From: an uncultured Aliiroseovarius sp.
GTDB lineage: Bacteria > Pseudomonadota > Alphaproteobacteria > Rhodobacterales > Rhodobacteraceae
Direction: 5' to 3'
Assembly: GCF_947497285.1 (NCBI RefSeq)
Contig: NZ_CANMFT010000010.1
Span: 1-64,000, forward strand
Length of the DNA: 64,000 nt
Below the pieces are notes generated by a model. That model ran no database searches, was not told where the DNA came from, and saw nothing but the letters and a program-made list of their open reading frames with translations. This document shows positions 19,512-29,269 of this stretch, piece by piece. How positions within the stretch are numbered: the stretch's first letter is position 1; each line of letters begins with the position of its first letter. A program made the position numbers and the translations under genes.

Positions 19512-20318
19512 ATGGCTGCCGTTGACAAAAAAACGGAGGGGGCTTCGGCCCCCTTCTACTCACCCGTATCAGACGAATGCGATATCTTCGAAGCTGCCGA
19601 ACGCCATGGGCTGCCGCTGCTTTTGAAAGGTCCGACCGGTTGCGGGAAGACCCGTTTCGTCGCCCATATGGCCGCCCGTCTGGGCCGCCCACTTTATACC
19701 GTCGCCTGCCATGACGACCTGTCCGCGTCCGACCTTGTGGGGCGTTACCTGCTGAAAGGCGGGGAAACGGTCTGGGTCGATGGCCCGCTGACCCGCGCCG
19801 TTCGTGAAGGCGCGATCTGTTACCTTGATGAGGTGGTCGAAGCACGCAAGGACGTGACCGTCGTTTTGCACCCGCTGACCGATGACCGCCGCATTCTGCC
19901 GCTGGATAAAACCGGCGAAGAAATCGAGGCTGCTCCGGGCTTCATGCTCGTGGCCAGTTACAATCCGGGGTATCAGAACATCCTGAAAACCCTGAAACCG
20001 TCCACCCGCCAGCGTTTCCTTTCCATCGACTTCGATTTCCCTTCCCACGACCGCGAAATCGATATTGTGACACGTGAAAGCGGACTGGATGTCAGCCGGG
20101 CAACGTCCCTTGTCCGGCTGGCGCACAAATTGCGCGGCCTGAAAGGTCAGGATCTGGAAGAGGGTGTTTCGACCCGTCTGGTGATCTATTGCGCCACGCT
20201 GATCGAAGACGGTATGTCCGTCGAACGCGCGATCCGCGCGGCGATGATCGAACCTCTGTCCGATGACGAAGACGTCAAGCAAGGGCTGATGGATCTGGTC
20301 ACCGCGATCTATGGCTAG
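19512..20318 (+). CDS. norQ: MoxR-type AAA+ ATPase NorQ
   Basis: This is a 268-residue AAA+ ATPase starting one base after the norB stop (ATG at 19512). Walker A is GPTGCGKTRF near residue 38, Walker B is CYLDEVVEAR near 103, and a sensor Asn lies in VASYNPGYQN. NorQ with NorD is needed for activation of cNOR, probably insertion of the non-haem iron FeB, as established for denitrifiers. Length and order (norCBQD) are canonical. Confidence 0.95.
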   Translation: MAAVDKKTEGASAPFYSPVSDECDIFEAAERHGLPLLLKGPTGCGKTRFVAHMAARLGRPLYTVACHDDLSASDLVGRYLLKGGETVWVDGPLTRAVREGAICYLDEVVEARKDVTVVLHPLTDDRRILPLDKTGEEIEAAPGFMLVASYNPGYQNILKTLKPSTRQRFLSIDFDFPSHDREIDIVTRESGLDVSRATSLVRLAHKLRGLKGQDLEEGVSTRLVIYCATLIEDGMSVERAIRAAMIEPLSDDEDVKQGLMDLVTAIYG

Positions 20319-20326
20319 TGCCACAT

Positions 20327-20354
20327 CCGCGACCGGCCATGGTGCCGGTCGCGG
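20327..20354 (+). terminator. Intercistronic hairpin between norQ and norD
   Basis: CCGCGACCGG and CCGGTCGCGG form a perfect 10-bp stem with loop CCATGGTG, followed by GTCTTTCT. It lies nine bases after the norQ stop in the only large gap (80 bases) of the nor operon. It may act as a partial terminator or mRNA-processing site lowering norDEF relative to norCBQ. Confidence 0.5.
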
Positions 20355-20398
20355 GTCTTTCTACACTGGACGGTCCGCCTAATCACCCGAGGTTCCCC

Positions 20399-22345
20399 AT
20401 GTCCGAACGCATCTTTGATCCCTTCGAGCCCGAAGAAACCGTTGGCAAGATCTGGCACAAATACGCCAGCCGACTGGACGCACCGGGCATTCACGATGAA
20501 AACGCCGTCAATCTGGCCGATGTCGAAGGCCGTCTGGGCGTGTTTTTCCGTGGCCTTGGCGGGTCACATTCCACCGAGATAAAACTGGCGACCGTCGCAG
20601 CCTCGCATCACCGGCTGTCGTTTCGCCGGTCGCTTGGCACGTGGCGCGAAACGCAGGCGCGCCCCAGCTTTGATGGCGAAGCGCTGCGCCTGCCGGAAAC
20701 CATCGCTGAATTCCCCGCCCGCGAGGCCAACGCGGCGCTGTATTTCTGGCTTGTCGCGTCCGTCGCGCACGCGCCTGACCCGGTCGGTGACGACGACCCG
20801 TTGCGCGCCGATCTTCGCGCCCTGCAAGCGTCAATCGCGATGACGCAGGCGACGTTGCAAGATTGCCCCGGCCTGCGCGGCTTTTACGAAACGCTGGTGG
20901 GGGCGTGCCGCGCGATGCGCCCTGACGCAAAACTTCCCAGTGCCGAGGCTGCGATGGAAGCGGCGATTGATCACCTGCTGGGCGGGCCAGAGCCGACGGG
21001 CAAGCTGGCGCTGGACTATGTGGCGCTGATCCGGTCGCCCGATGCCGATCTGTCTCATTTGACTGCCCCGCGTGGCTATCGCCCGTTTCGCCCGGTGCCG
21101 ATGTGGCCCGACCTGCGTCCGATGGCGGCACGCGCACCGGTGGATCGGCTGGGCGAAGGCGATGAAGAGCAAGGCAGCGGGCCGGGCGAAGAAGCCGAAG
21201 GCACCAAGGCCGCACGCCGGTCTGAAAGCGATCAGGCCGAACGGCGCGACAGCCTGATCCTGCACCGGTTCGAGGCGATCTTTTCCTGGGTTGAAAGCCT
21301 GAACATGAACCGTCGCATCGAAGATGATGACGACGATAACGCACGCCGTGCGGCTGACGATCAGGACGAGCTGGCGTTGGGACAGGTGTCAAAGAAAACC
21401 GCCACGCGGCTGAAGTTTCACCTTGATCTGTCGCCCGAAGATGCCGACCGCGAACGCCTGTCCGGCAAGCACATGTATCCCGAATGGGACCACCGCACGA
21501 ATAGCTATATCCCCGACCACGCGCGGGTTTTGTCCAGCGTCGCGGACGAGGAGGAGGCGATCGACCACGACCCCGCCACCAACCGCCGCATTCGCGCCGT
21601 GAAACGTCAGTTTGAGGCATTGCGCCCCAAACGCGTGATCCTGCCGCGCCAATTGGACGGCGACGAGCTGGACCTTGAAGCCGCGATTGCCGCGCAGGTC
21701 GAACTGCGCGCCACGGGCCGGTCCAGCGACCGGGTCTATCGCGCGGCGCGGGTGATGGAACGTGACCTGGCGATCTCGGTCCTGATGGATGTATCACGCT
21801 CAACCGAAAGCGCGATTGGCGACCGTCAGGTGATTGATGTCGAAAAAGAAGCGCTGACCGCGCTCGCGTGGGGGCTAGAGGCGTGCGGCGATGATTTCGC
21901 GATCAACACGTTTTCATCCCTGAAACGCGGCCGCGTTTATGTGCAGGAATGCAAAGGGTTCGACGAAAAAATGGGCCCGCGGGTTGAGGCACGGATCGGC
22001 GGGCTGTCCCCTGCGTTTTACACACGCCTTGGCGCGGCGATCCGCCATACTACGGCCGGGCTGGACGACCGACCCAACACCCGCCGCCTGATGCTGGTCA
22101 TCACCGATGGCAAACCCAACGATCTGGACCATTACGAAGGCCGCCACGGGATCGAAGATAGCCGCATGGCGGTGCGCGAGGCCCGCATGAAGGGTCACGC
22201 GGTGCACGGCGTCGTCGTTGATCACAAAGGGCAGGGCTGGGTGCATCGCATCTTTGGCGCGGGCGGATTTTCGATTGTGCCGGACCCGACGCGGCTGACT
22301 GCCGCATTGCCCGAAATCTACCGCCAGATTACCGGTGGGGCATGA
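20399..22345 (+). CDS. norD: NorD, von Willebrand factor A protein for NO reductase activation
   Basis: This is a 648-residue soluble protein starting at the ATG at 20399 (GAGG 8 bases upstream); the frame is open earlier but without a Shine-Dalgarno sequence. The N-terminal ~260 residues are family-specific. A highly acidic/charged linker (residues ~265-360) leads to a C-terminal VWA domain with the metal-ion-dependent adhesion motif DVSRST near residue 463, plus VITDGKPND near 568. It partners NorQ in a MoxR-VWA chaperone system acting on NorB. Its stop overlaps the norE start (ATGA). Confidence 0.93.
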   Translation: MSERIFDPFEPEETVGKIWHKYASRLDAPGIHDENAVNLADVEGRLGVFFRGLGGSHSTEIKLATVAASHHRLSFRRSLGTWRETQARPSFDGEALRLPETIAEFPAREANAALYFWLVASVAHAPDPVGDDDPLRADLRALQASIAMTQATLQDCPGLRGFYETLVGACRAMRPDAKLPSAEAAMEAAIDHLLGGPEPTGKLALDYVALIRSPDADLSHLTAPRGYRPFRPVPMWPDLRPMAARAPVDRLGEGDEEQGSGPGEEAEGTKAARRSESDQAERRDSLILHRFEAIFSWVESLNMNRRIEDDDDDNARRAADDQDELALGQVSKKTATRLKFHLDLSPEDADRERLSGKHMYPEWDHRTNSYIPDHARVLSSVADEEEAIDHDPATNRRIRAVKRQFEALRPKRVILPRQLDGDELDLEAAIAAQVELRATGRSSDRVYRAARVMERDLAISVLMDVSRSTESAIGDRQVIDVEKEALTALAWGLEACGDDFAINTFSSLKRGRVYVQECKGFDEKMGPRVEARIGGLSPAFYTRLGAAIRHTTAGLDDRPNTRRLMLVITDGKPNDLDHYEGRHGIEDSRMAVREARMKGHAVHGVVVDHKGQGWVHRIFGAGGFSIVPDPTRLTAALPEIYRQITGGA

Positions 22346-22890
22346 CCGACCAAACCTCTATCATCGACGAGTTGCCCGGAGATCTGATGATCTGGGTGTT
22401 GATCGTGTCCGAACTTCTGGTGTTCGGCGCGGGTCTTTTGGCATTCCTTGGGATGCGGGCCATGGACCCCGTGGCGTTTGCCGCCGACCAAGAGGCGCTG
22501 AACCGCGTCGCGGGCGCGGCCAACACCATCGTCCTTGTCACCAGCGGCTATTGTGCAGCGCGCGCGGTGAATGCTGCGGCCCATTCGGTGCGCAGCATGC
22601 GTCTTTGGCTGGCCGCTGCGATGGCATTTGGTGTCGTGTTCCTTGTGGTCAAAGGGTTCGAATACGCCGAAAAAGCGCGCCACGGGATCGACATCGAAAC
22701 CAGCGACTTTTTCACCTTCTACTATCTGCTGACCGGGTTTCACGCGCTGCATGTTGTGGCGGGGCTGATCGTTTTCGCGCTGCTCATGCGCTGGGGCACG
22801 CCGCGCAACCTTGAGGCAGGTGCCGGGTTTTGGCACATGGTCGATCTGGTCTGGGTTCTGCTGTTTCCCATCATCTATCTGGTGCACTGA
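22342..22890 (+). CDS. norE: NorE, cytochrome c oxidase subunit III-like protein
   Basis: This is a 182-residue membrane protein with about five hydrophobic segments. The subunit-III-like motif [14 protein letters not shown] (residues ~132-145) and [20 protein letters not shown] at the C-terminus are clear. NorE proteins improve NO reductase activity in Paracoccus-type operons but are not catalytic. It is coupled to norD by ATGA overlap and to norF by TGATG overlap. Confidence 0.9.
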   Translation: MTDQTSIIDELPGDLMIWVLIVSELLVFGAGLLAFLGMRAMDPVAFAADQEALNRVAGAANTIVLVTSGYCAARAVNAAAHSVRSMRLWLAAAMAFGVVFLVVKGFEYAEKARHGIDIETSDFFTFYYLLTGFHALHVVAGLIVFALLMRWGTPRNLEAGAGFWHMVDLVWVLLFPIIYLVH

Positions 22891-23153
22891 TGAGCAACGC
22901 AATCCTGACCCGCGCGTTTTTCCTGCTGATTGGCCTGAGCGTCGCCACGACCTTTCTGGCGGGTGTCCTGCCCGAGGCTGGCCCGGTCTTTGTGCTGTCC
23001 GTTCTGGTCCTGTCGGGCCTGAAATCCTTTGTGATCCTGTCCGATTATCTGGGCCTGCGCGTGGCGCGCGCTGTCCGGGGCGGGTTCACCGCCTTTCTGG
23101 TCGGGTTTTTGGGGCTGGCCGCCCTTATTTATGCCATGCCGTTGGCGATGTAG
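22890..23153 (+). CDS. norF: NorF, small membrane protein of the NO reductase operon
   Basis: This is an 87-residue protein with three hydrophobic helices and a subunit-IV-like style (SGLKSFVILSDYLGLR near residue 45). The start codon overlaps the norE stop (TGATG). NorF is an accessory of cNOR with no defined catalytic role. Length and position match norF of other alphaproteobacteria. Confidence 0.85.
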   Translation: MSNAILTRAFFLLIGLSVATTFLAGVLPEAGPVFVLSVLVLSGLKSFVILSDYLGLRVARAVRGGFTAFLVGFLGLAALIYAMPLAM

Positions 23154-23159
23154 TGCTGC

Positions 23160-23173
23160 TTGATGATGATCAA
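23160..23173. promoter_or_regulatory. Perfect FNR box upstream of a small membrane-protein pair
   Basis: TTGAT-GATG-ATCAA is an exact match to the FNR consensus and a perfect palindrome in its half-sites. It lies seven bases after the norF stop and about 63 bases (centre to start) before the small ORF at 23230, so the next two genes probably have their own low-oxygen promoter. Confidence 0.75.
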
Positions 23174-23229
23174 GCCTTGCGTCATGCCGTTACAATATGA
23201 TGAACAAAGAACATGACAGGAGCCCTGCT

Positions 23230-23433
23230 ATGAAAACTCTTCCACTGGCCATATTGGCTGGCATCGTGGCCTCACCCGCCTTTGCCCACCACGACCAGAC
23301 CCCACTGCGTGAAGCGGTGATCGACGGACATTCGCACGCTGTTGGCGGCGCGACTCTGTGGCTGTTGGGGGCTGCGATTGCGCTGATCCTTGCGCTGGTT
23401 GCCGTGCAGAAATCCGTGTTTCGCAAGAAATGA
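23230..23433 (+). CDS. Small exported/membrane protein of unknown function
   Basis: This is a 67-residue protein preceded by AGGAG at 23219-23223 (six bases before the ATG), so expression is credible. A signal peptide (residues 1-19, ending SPAFA) is followed by a short His-rich periplasmic stretch (HHDQT... DGHSHAVGG) that could bind metal or haem. A transmembrane helix (residues ~42-60) and a basic tail (FRKK) follow. The family is not recognised. It overlaps the next small gene by four bases and sits behind a perfect FNR box between norF and nnrS, suggesting a role in NO or nitrite respiration. Confidence 0.7.
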   Translation: MKTLPLAILAGIVASPAFAHHDQTPLREAVIDGHSHAVGGATLWLLGAAIALILALVAVQKSVFRKK

Positions 23434-23678
23434 CCGATCACGGAGACAGTTCAGGCCGCTGGCCCGTCTGGGCGGTGGCGCTTGTGATCTATCCGTTTGC
23501 GGCGGGGGCTGCGGCGGTGAACCTGTTTTTCCTGTTCTTGATGCTGCAAGCCATCGGCCTGCGTGCGCTTACCCCGTTCGAGGCGATCGCGGGTGGCGTG
23601 ATCCTTGGCGTGCCGTTTGCGTGGGTCTTGGGCAAATGGGCCCACGGCATGATCACGCAGGCCGAAGACGACGCTTGA
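23430..23678 (+). CDS. Small two-helix membrane protein of unknown function
   Basis: This is an 82-residue protein with two hydrophobic segments (residues ~11-40 and ~52-68) joined by a short loop. It has a charged N-terminus (MTDHGDSSGR) and an acidic C-terminus. It is translationally coupled (ATGA overlap) to the preceding 67-residue protein, so the pair probably acts together. No known family is recognised. The position between nor and nnrS suggests an accessory role for NO metabolism. Confidence 0.65.
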   Translation: MTDHGDSSGRWPVWAVALVIYPFAAGAAAVNLFFLFLMLQAIGLRALTPFEAIAGGVILGVPFAWVLGKWAHGMITQAEDDA

Positions 23679-23725
23679 CACGCCCGCCGACCCGCCACCT
23701 TTTTTCGTTTCACATGCGCAGGACT

Positions 23726-23739
23726 TGACTTTGGTCATT
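23726..23739. promoter_or_regulatory. NnrR/FNR-type operator upstream of nnrS
   Basis: TTGAC-TTTG-GTCAT matches TTGAC-N4-GTCAA except for the final base. It is centred about 63 bases before the nnrS start. nnrS genes take their name from control by NnrR. Confidence 0.65.
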
Positions 23740-23794
23740 GGTCGCGCGCGTCAGACCCATAGGCTGCGTGACGTCAGCCAATAGGGGGCCAGTC

Positions 23795-25015
23795 ATGGCA
23801 AATGTGGTGAAACGCGTCCTCAGCGAAGGGTTTCGCGCTTTTTTTCTGGGCGCTGCAATCTGGGCCATTCTTTCCGGCTTGATATGGGAGGTCTGGCTGG
23901 GCGGGCAAGCCACGGGCACCGCGTCTGATCTGTCGGGCCTGTCGATGGCCCCGCACCTGTGGCACGCCCATGAAATGGTTTTTGGCTATGCGGGCGCGGC
24001 GGTTGCCGGGTTCTTTCTGACGGCTGTCGCCAGCGGGCGCGGTTTGGTCATCGGGGTGCTGGCCGCCTTGTGGCTGGCGGGCCGTGTTGCGCTTTGGCAA
24101 TCCGCAGCGCTTCCGCCTGTGCTGGTGGCCGCAGTCGATCTGTCATTCCTGGCGGTGCTGACAGGGCGCATTGGGGTGCAGCTCGTCAAACGCCCAAAGG
24201 CGCAACACGCGATCTTTCTGATTTTCCTTGCCACGTTGCTGGCTGCAAACCTGGCGGTGCATCTGGATTGGCTGGGCCTGTCGCCGGACGGCGCTAGCGT
24301 AGGTCTTCGCATCGGGCTTTTGGCCTTGTGTGGGTTGATCGTCGTTCTGGGTGGACGAGTGACGCCCGGCTTTATCCGCAACGCGATGAACCGCGCGGGC
24401 CATCCGCCCGAGGCTTTGCCGCCTGTCACGCCCCGGCTGGATCGCGCCGCGATCCTGACTTCCATCGCGCTTCCGTGGAGCGTGCTTTTGCCCCCATTGA
24501 CCCCCATCATTGCGCTGGTTCTGGCGATTTTGCACGGGTTGCGGATCAGCCTTTGGCGCCCGCATTGGTCGTTGCGCGACCCTCTTTTGTGGTCACTCTT
24601 TGCCGCCCAAGGGCTGTTGGTCATCGGCTTGGCGCTGTTTGCTTTGGCCGGGTGGGGCATTGGGGACGAGGTCGGCGCGCTGCATGTTCTGGGTCTGGGC
24701 GGCGTTGGCGGCATGACTTTGGCGGTGATGAGCCGCGCCACGCTGGGCCACACGGGCCGCGCGCCGATTGTGCCGCGCCCGGTTGCGGTCGGCTATGGGC
24801 TGATGATCCTGTCGGCGCTGACCCGTTGGCTGGCCTCGGATCTGCTCTATGGCTGGTATGACGCGCTGGTGTTGATCGCCGGGGCCGCGTGGATCGGGGC
24901 GTTTGCGCTGTTCCTTGTCGGGATGATCCCCGCGCTGACCCAAGCGCGCACCGCACGCCCTGCACCGCCGCCGCCACCCCCGTTGCCGCCGCATATGAAA
25001 ACCGCACCGTCTTGA
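23795..25015 (+). CDS. nnrS: NnrS family haem-copper membrane protein
   Basis: This is a 406-residue polytopic protein with about twelve hydrophobic segments, starting at the ATG at 23795 rather than an upstream GTG. The family motif HLWHAHEMVFGYAGAAVAGF near residue 54 carries histidines thought to bind haem and copper. GGRVTPGFIRNAMNRAG near 200 is also characteristic. A proline-rich cytoplasmic tail (residues ~390-402) ends the protein. NnrS relieves nitrosative stress in several bacteria and is co-regulated with nir/nor. It has its own NnrR-type operator. Confidence 0.93.
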   Translation: MANVVKRVLSEGFRAFFLGAAIWAILSGLIWEVWLGGQATGTASDLSGLSMAPHLWHAHEMVFGYAGAAVAGFFLTAVASGRGLVIGVLAALWLAGRVALWQSAALPPVLVAAVDLSFLAVLTGRIGVQLVKRPKAQHAIFLIFLATLLAANLAVHLDWLGLSPDGASVGLRIGLLALCGLIVVLGGRVTPGFIRNAMNRAGHPPEALPPVTPRLDRAAILTSIALPWSVLLPPLTPIIALVLAILHGLRISLWRPHWSLRDPLLWSLFAAQGLLVIGLALFALAGWGIGDEVGALHVLGLGGVGGMTLAVMSRATLGHTGRAPIVPRPVAVGYGLMILSALTRWLASDLLYGWYDALVLIAGAAWIGAFALFLVGMIPALTQARTARPAPPPPPPLPPHMKTAPS

Positions 25016-25142
25016 CGTTGGTTAAGTGCAGCCGATCCGCGATGTGCCACATTTCGCCCAAGGCCCACCCGCCGAGGTTGCGCAGGCATCCTTGTTTTGT
25101 AATTCGAATACGGCCTCTGTGATCAATGTCGCCTCTGTTCTT

Positions 25143-25265
25143 GGGTGAGGCCGGCGGCGAAACCGATCACGTTCGGGTTTTCGAACCCATAGGCCAACCG
25201 CCCAGACGCATTTCATGCGTTCCGAGGCCGGGTGTCCCCAATCTGGGGGCGGGCGGTTGGTCTTA
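25143..25265 (+). ncRNA. Candidate structured RNA, three-way-junction fold
   Basis: Three nested stems are visible. The closing stem pairs AGGCCAACCGCCC (25191-25203) with GGGCGGTTGGTCT (25251-25263), 13 pairs including one G-U. Inside are a hairpin GACGCA-TTTCA-TGCGTT and a second hairpin GTCCCC-AATCT-GGGGGC. A separate hairpin just upstream, GGGTT-TTCG-AACCC (25176-25189), has a UUCG-type tetraloop. A T-run (TATTTTT, 25272-25278) follows. The segment lies after nnrS and before the hemA operator, so it could be a small RNA, a processed nnrS 3' UTR, or DNA secondary structure. Strand is assumed from the flanking genes. No known RNA family is recognised. Confidence 0.4.
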
Positions 25266-25328
25266 CTCTCCTATTTTTGGCGCGCAGTCCCTAAGGGCCG
25301 TCGTGTTGGCCCGGTTTTTCCCGTCCAC

Positions 25329-25342
25329 TTGACAAACATCAT
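25329..25342. promoter_or_regulatory. FNR-type operator upstream of hemA
   Basis: TTGAC-AAAC-ATCAT differs from TTGAC-N4-ATCAA only at the last base. It is centred about 68 bases upstream of hemA. Control of hemA by FnrL is established in Rhodobacter. Confidence 0.7.
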
Positions 25343-25403
25343 GTCCGGCCCGCCGCCGATCCGGTTCAATACGACAACCGATAAGGCACCGGAGGGACGT
25401 CCC

Positions 25404-26627
25404 ATGAATTATCAAGACTATTTCAAAACCCGCCTTGATGCGCTGAAGGATGACGGCAACTACCGTGTGTTTGCTGACCTGCAACGCAAGCGCGGTTCCT
25501 TTCCGCAAGCGCGTCATACCGGCGAAGGTGGCACCGGCGATGTGACGATCTGGTGCTCGAACGACTATCTGGGCATGGGGCAGCACCCTGACGTGCTGGA
25601 CGCCATGCACCACGCGATTGATACGGTGGGCGCGGGCGCTGGCGGCACGCGCAATATCTCCGGCACCACCCATGACCACGTGTTGTTGGAGGCTGAATTG
25701 GCCGACCTGCACGGCAAAGAAGGCGCGCTTCTGTTCACGTCCGGTTACGTCTCGAACTGGGCCGCGCTTGGCACGCTGGCGTCACAAATCCCCGGCTGCA
25801 TTGTGTTTTCCGATGCGCTGAACCACGCCTCGATGATCGAAGGCATCCGCCATTCGAAAGCCGAACGGGTCATCTGGAAGCACAACGATCTTGAGGATCT
25901 TGAGGCCAAATTGGCCGCCGCCGACCCCGATGCGCCGAAGCTGATCGCCTTTGAAAGCGTCTATTCAATGGATGGCGACATCGCCCCGATCAAGGAGATC
26001 TGCGACCTGGCCGACAAATACGGCGCCATGACCTATCTGGACGAGGTGCACGCGGTTGGCCTTTACGGCCGACGCGGCGCGGGCGTTGCCGAACGCGAAG
26101 GTCTGATGGATCGCCTGACGGTGATCGAAGGCACGCTGGGCAAGGCGTTTGGCGTCATGGGCGGTTACATCGCCGCCTCGGCCGAGCTGTGTGATTTCGT
26201 GCGCAGCTTTGCCAGCGGGTTCATCTTTACCACCGCCTTGCCACCTGCCGTGGCCGCAGGCGCGCGGGCCTCGGTGCAGCACCTGAAACGCTCGAACGTC
26301 GAGCGGGATCGCCAGAAGGAACGCGTCGCAAAGGTGCGCGAAGGGCTGGACGCGATGGGCATTCCGCATATCGACAACCCGTCCCACATCATTCCGGTGA
26401 TGGTGGGCGACCCGGTGAAGTGCAAGTTCATCTCGGACACGCTGATGCGCGACTATGGCGTCTACATCCAGCCGATCAACTATCCCACTGTGCCGAAGGG
26501 GACCGAGCGGTTGCGTATCACCCCGTCGCCAGTGCATTCGGATGCAGATATCGCGCACCTGTTGGGCGCTTTGGAACAGTTGTGGCGCCAGTGCGAAATT
26601 GCGCGGGTTCCGATGGCAGCGCAGTAA
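25404..26627 (+). CDS. hemA: 5-aminolevulinate synthase
   Basis: This is a 407-residue PLP enzyme starting [14 protein letters not shown] at the ATG at 25404 (GGAGGGAC upstream at 25391). It condenses glycine and succinyl-CoA to 5-aminolevulinate, the alphaproteobacterial entry to haem. The PLP-binding Lys lies in [14 protein letters not shown] near residue 247. Other ALAS signatures are [11 protein letters not shown] near 50, [15 protein letters not shown] near 80-94, and [15 protein letters not shown] near 213. An FNR-type box precedes it, and feoABC follows. It probably boosts tetrapyrrole supply for haem and haem d1 under low oxygen. A second ALAS gene elsewhere is common in these bacteria. 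Confidence 0.96.
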   Translation: MNYQDYFKTRLDALKDDGNYRVFADLQRKRGSFPQARHTGEGGTGDVTIWCSNDYLGMGQHPDVLDAMHHAIDTVGAGAGGTRNISGTTHDHVLLEAELADLHGKEGALLFTSGYVSNWAALGTLASQIPGCIVFSDALNHASMIEGIRHSKAERVIWKHNDLEDLEAKLAAADPDAPKLIAFESVYSMDGDIAPIKEICDLADKYGAMTYLDEVHAVGLYGRRGAGVAEREGLMDRLTVIEGTLGKAFGVMGGYIAASAELCDFVRSFASGFIFTTALPPAVAAGARASVQHLKRSNVERDRQKERVAKVREGLDAMGIPHIDNPSHIIPVMVGDPVKCKFISDTLMRDYGVYIQPINYPTVPKGTERLRITPSPVHSDADIAHLLGALEQLWRQCEIARVPMAAQ

Positions 26628-26642
26628 GCCAAACCCGATAAA

Positions 26643-26656
26643 TTGACTCAGATCAA
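26643..26656. promoter_or_regulatory. Perfect FNR-type operator upstream of feoA
   Basis: TTGAC-TCAG-ATCAA keeps both FNR half-site cores. It is centred about 85 bases before feoA, 15 bases after the hemA stop. This gives feoABC a low-oxygen promoter of its own. Confidence 0.75.
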
Positions 26657-26734
26657 GGCTGGAGGCTTGCCCGCGCGGCATATACCTGTGTAATTCAGTC
26701 GGGAATAGCCGACTCACCCAAGGAATTGCAGACG

Positions 26735-26983
26735 ATGCCGAAGCTTAAAGACCTGAACATAGGCGACCGCGCCACGGTCACTGGATTTTTGGGCGGCTCA
26801 CCCAGCTATCGGCGCAAGCTTTTGTCGATGGGCTTGACCTTGGGGGCCGAGTTCTCGGTCAGCCGATTGGCTCCGTTGGGCGACCCGGTCGAAATCCGCG
26901 TGCGCGGATACGCCCTGAGCCTGCGCAAACATGAAGCCGAGGCGATCAACGTCGCGCTCATACCCACCCCCATCGTGTCATGA
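26735..26983 (+). CDS. feoA: Ferrous iron transport protein A
   Basis: This is an 82-residue SH3-like protein. The family pattern is clear: [18 protein letters not shown] at the start, [27 protein letters not shown] in the middle, and [16 protein letters not shown] at the end. The ATG at 26735 is chosen; a TTG three codons earlier is also open. It overlaps feoB by four bases. It is a cytoplasmic accessory of FeoB. Confidence 0.93.
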   Translation: MPKLKDLNIGDRATVTGFLGGSPSYRRKLLSMGLTLGAEFSVSRLAPLGDPVEIRVRGYALSLRKHEAEAINVALIPTPIVS

Positions 26984-29268
26984 CACGCGTCGTTGCGATT
27001 GCCGGCAATCCGAATTGCGGCAAAACCACGCTGTTCAACGCCCTGACCGGTCGCCACCAACAAGTGGGCAATTGGCCGGGCGTCACGGTTGAAAAGAAGC
27101 TGGGCGATCTGCATCACCACGGAACCCTGATCACGCTGGTGGACCTACCGGGCGTTTACTCGCTGTCGGTTGCTGGCGGGGCTGCGTCGCTGGATGAACG
27201 CATCGCGCGCGATTTCATTCTGTCGGAACGGCCTGATCTTGTCGTGAACGTGGTCGATGCGTCGAACCTTGAACGCAACCTCTATCTGACCGTGCAACTG
27301 GTCGAAATGGGGGTGCCTGTGGTGGTTGCGCTGAACATGATGGACGTGGCGCGGGCGCGGCGGCTGGTGATCGACACCGACGCTTTGTCGCGCGAACTGG
27401 GCTGCCCGGTGGTCGAGATCGTCGCGTCCGAGGCGCGCGGGTTGACCGAGTTGAAAGACCTGATGCGAACGGCGGACGGAGTGCCGACATTCGCCCCGAA
27501 ATTCGACGATGCGACCGAAGCAGCGCTCGCGCGGTTGGAAACCGCACTGGCCGGTAAAGTCGCGCAAGGGGTGCCGCGCTGGCTGGCGATCAAGCATCTG
27601 GAAGGCGACGAGTTGTGCCCGGCGATGACCGATCCCACTGTCGCCGTGCAGGCCGCTGACGAACGCGCCGCACTTGAGGCTGACACCGGGCTGGATGCCG
27701 ACACCGCGATTGCCTGCGCGCGTTATGACGCGGTGGCGGCCTTGGTTGGACAGTCGCTTAGCCGCGCTTCCGAAGTGGCCCGCACCGTGTCGGACCGCAT
27801 TGACCGGGTGATCCTGAACCGCGCGCTTGGCATCCCGGTCTTTCTGGCCGCGATGTATGTGATGTTCATGTTTACCATCAACATCGGCGGCGCGTTCATC
27901 GACTTTTTCGACATTCTGGCGGGGACCATCTTTGTCGATGGCACCGCAGCACTTCTGGGGGCGATCAGCGCGCCGGGTTGGCTGACCACCATCATGGCCG
28001 ATGGCGTCGGCGGCGGTATTCAGACCGTGGCCACCTTCATTCCCATCGTCGCCTGCCTGTTCTTCGCGCTCTCGGTGTTGGAGGATTCGGGCTATATGGC
28101 GCGCGCGGCCTTTGTCATGGACCGGTTCATGCGGATGATCGGCCTGCCGGGCAAAAGTTTCGTGCCGCTGATCGTGGCCTTTGGCTGCAACGTGCCCGCG
28201 ATCATGGCGACGCGCACCTTGGACAGCGCGCGCGACCGCACGTTGACCGTGATGATGGCGCCCTTCATGTCCTGCGGCGCGCGACTGCCGGTCTATGCGC
28301 TGTTTGCCGCCGCGTTCTTTCCGGTGGGCGGGCAGAACCTTGTGTTTGCGCTCTATCTGCTGGGGCTGCTGGCCGCCGTCGGCACCGGGCTGATGCTGAA
28401 GCTGACCATTCTGAAGGGCGAACCCACGCCTTTCGTGATGGAGCTTCCGCCCTATCACCTGCCGACCTTGCGCGGGTTGGCCCATCGCACCTGGCACCGG
28501 ATGCGCGATTTTCTGACCGAGGCCGGGCAGGTCATCGTCTTGATGGTCGCTGTGCTGGCCTTCCTGAACTCATGGGGCACCGATGGCAGTTTCGGGAACG
28601 AGGACAGCGAGGCCTCGGTCCTGTCGGAAATTGGGCGCAGCCTGACCCCCGCCTTCGCCCCTTTGGGGATCGAGGAAGACAACTGGCCCGCCACGGTCGG
28701 CATTTTCACCGGCATTCTGGCGAAAGAGGCCGTGGTCGGCACGCTGAACACGCTTTATGCCACGCCCGAACCGGATGACGGCACCCCCTATTCGCTGGTG
28801 GCAGGCGTGAAAGAGGCCAGTGCGACGATCCTGCCCAACCTGCGCGACGCGATTGGCATGGCGCCCGACCCGCTGGGGCTGAACATCGGCGATGTGTCAA
28901 ACCCGGACGTGGCGGCGGAGACGCAAGAGGTGTCACGCTCGACCTTCGGGACGATGGCAAGCCTTTATGACGGGCAGGCCGGGGCGTTCGCTTATCTGCT
29001 GCTGATCTTGCTGTATATGCCGTGTGTCGCGGCCATCGGAGCCATCTGGCGCGAAACGGGCTGGCAATGGGCGTTGTTTGCCAGCACCTGGACGATGGGT
29101 CTGGCTTACGGTGCGGCGGTGATGTTTTACCAGATCGCGCGATTTGATCGCCACCCCGACAGCTCGACCATATGGATCGTGTCGATCCTGGCGGCGCTGG
29201 CCGGCGTGTTCCTGTTCCTCAGGTGGCTGGGCAATCGCCCGACACCGTTTGCCGTGGGGGCGGAGTGA
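26980..29268 (+). CDS. feoB: Ferrous iron transporter FeoB
   Basis: This is a 762-residue membrane GTPase. The N-terminal G domain has G1 [12 protein letters not shown] (residues ~8-19), WPGVTVEKK (switch I), G3 DLPGVYSL near 52, and G4 NMMD near 119. The membrane part has two Gate domains with [21 protein letters not shown] near 391-411 and a second Cys-containing segment ([10 protein letters not shown]) near 680. It imports Fe2+, which is soluble under anoxic conditions. It is coupled to feoA (ATGA) and followed by feoC. Confidence 0.96.
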   Translation: MTRVVAIAGNPNCGKTTLFNALTGRHQQVGNWPGVTVEKKLGDLHHHGTLITLVDLPGVYSLSVAGGAASLDERIARDFILSERPDLVVNVVDASNLERNLYLTVQLVEMGVPVVVALNMMDVARARRLVIDTDALSRELGCPVVEIVASEARGLTELKDLMRTADGVPTFAPKFDDATEAALARLETALAGKVAQGVPRWLAIKHLEGDELCPAMTDPTVAVQAADERAALEADTGLDADTAIACARYDAVAALVGQSLSRASEVARTVSDRIDRVILNRALGIPVFLAAMYVMFMFTINIGGAFIDFFDILAGTIFVDGTAALLGAISAPGWLTTIMADGVGGGIQTVATFIPIVACLFFALSVLEDSGYMARAAFVMDRFMRMIGLPGKSFVPLIVAFGCNVPAIMATRTLDSARDRTLTVMMAPFMSCGARLPVYALFAAAFFPVGGQNLVFALYLLGLLAAVGTGLMLKLTILKGEPTPFVMELPPYHLPTLRGLAHRTWHRMRDFLTEAGQVIVLMVAVLAFLNSWGTDGSFGNEDSEASVLSEIGRSLTPAFAPLGIEEDNWPATVGIFTGILAKEAVVGTLNTLYATPEPDDGTPYSLVAGVKEASATILPNLRDAIGMAPDPLGLNIGDVSNPDVAAETQEVSRSTFGTMASLYDGQAGAFAYLLLILLYMPCVAAIGAIWRETGWQWALFASTWTMGLAYGAAVMFYQIARFDRHPDSSTIWIVSILAALAGVFLFLRWLGNRPTPFAVGAE

Positions 29269-29269
29269 T

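Larger units (their letters stand above)
25016..25403. other. Intergenic region nnrS-hemA
   Basis: This is a 388-base gap. It contains a strongly folded segment (25143-25265, listed separately) and the FNR-type box of hemA at 25329-25342. Short open frames cross it, but none has a ribosome-binding site or protein-like composition. The hemA frame is open upstream to 25215, but the family start and Shine-Dalgarno place hemA at 25404. Confidence 0.5.

Noticed and set aside
20508-21803. 431-codon minus-strand frame across norD
   Set aside because: Arg/Pro/Ser-rich composition with no motif, while norD on the plus strand has a clear VWA domain.
25126-25332. Small plus-strand frame over the folded region before hemA
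   Set aside because: No Shine-Dalgarno and no protein-like pattern; the region is better explained as structured RNA or untranslated DNA.
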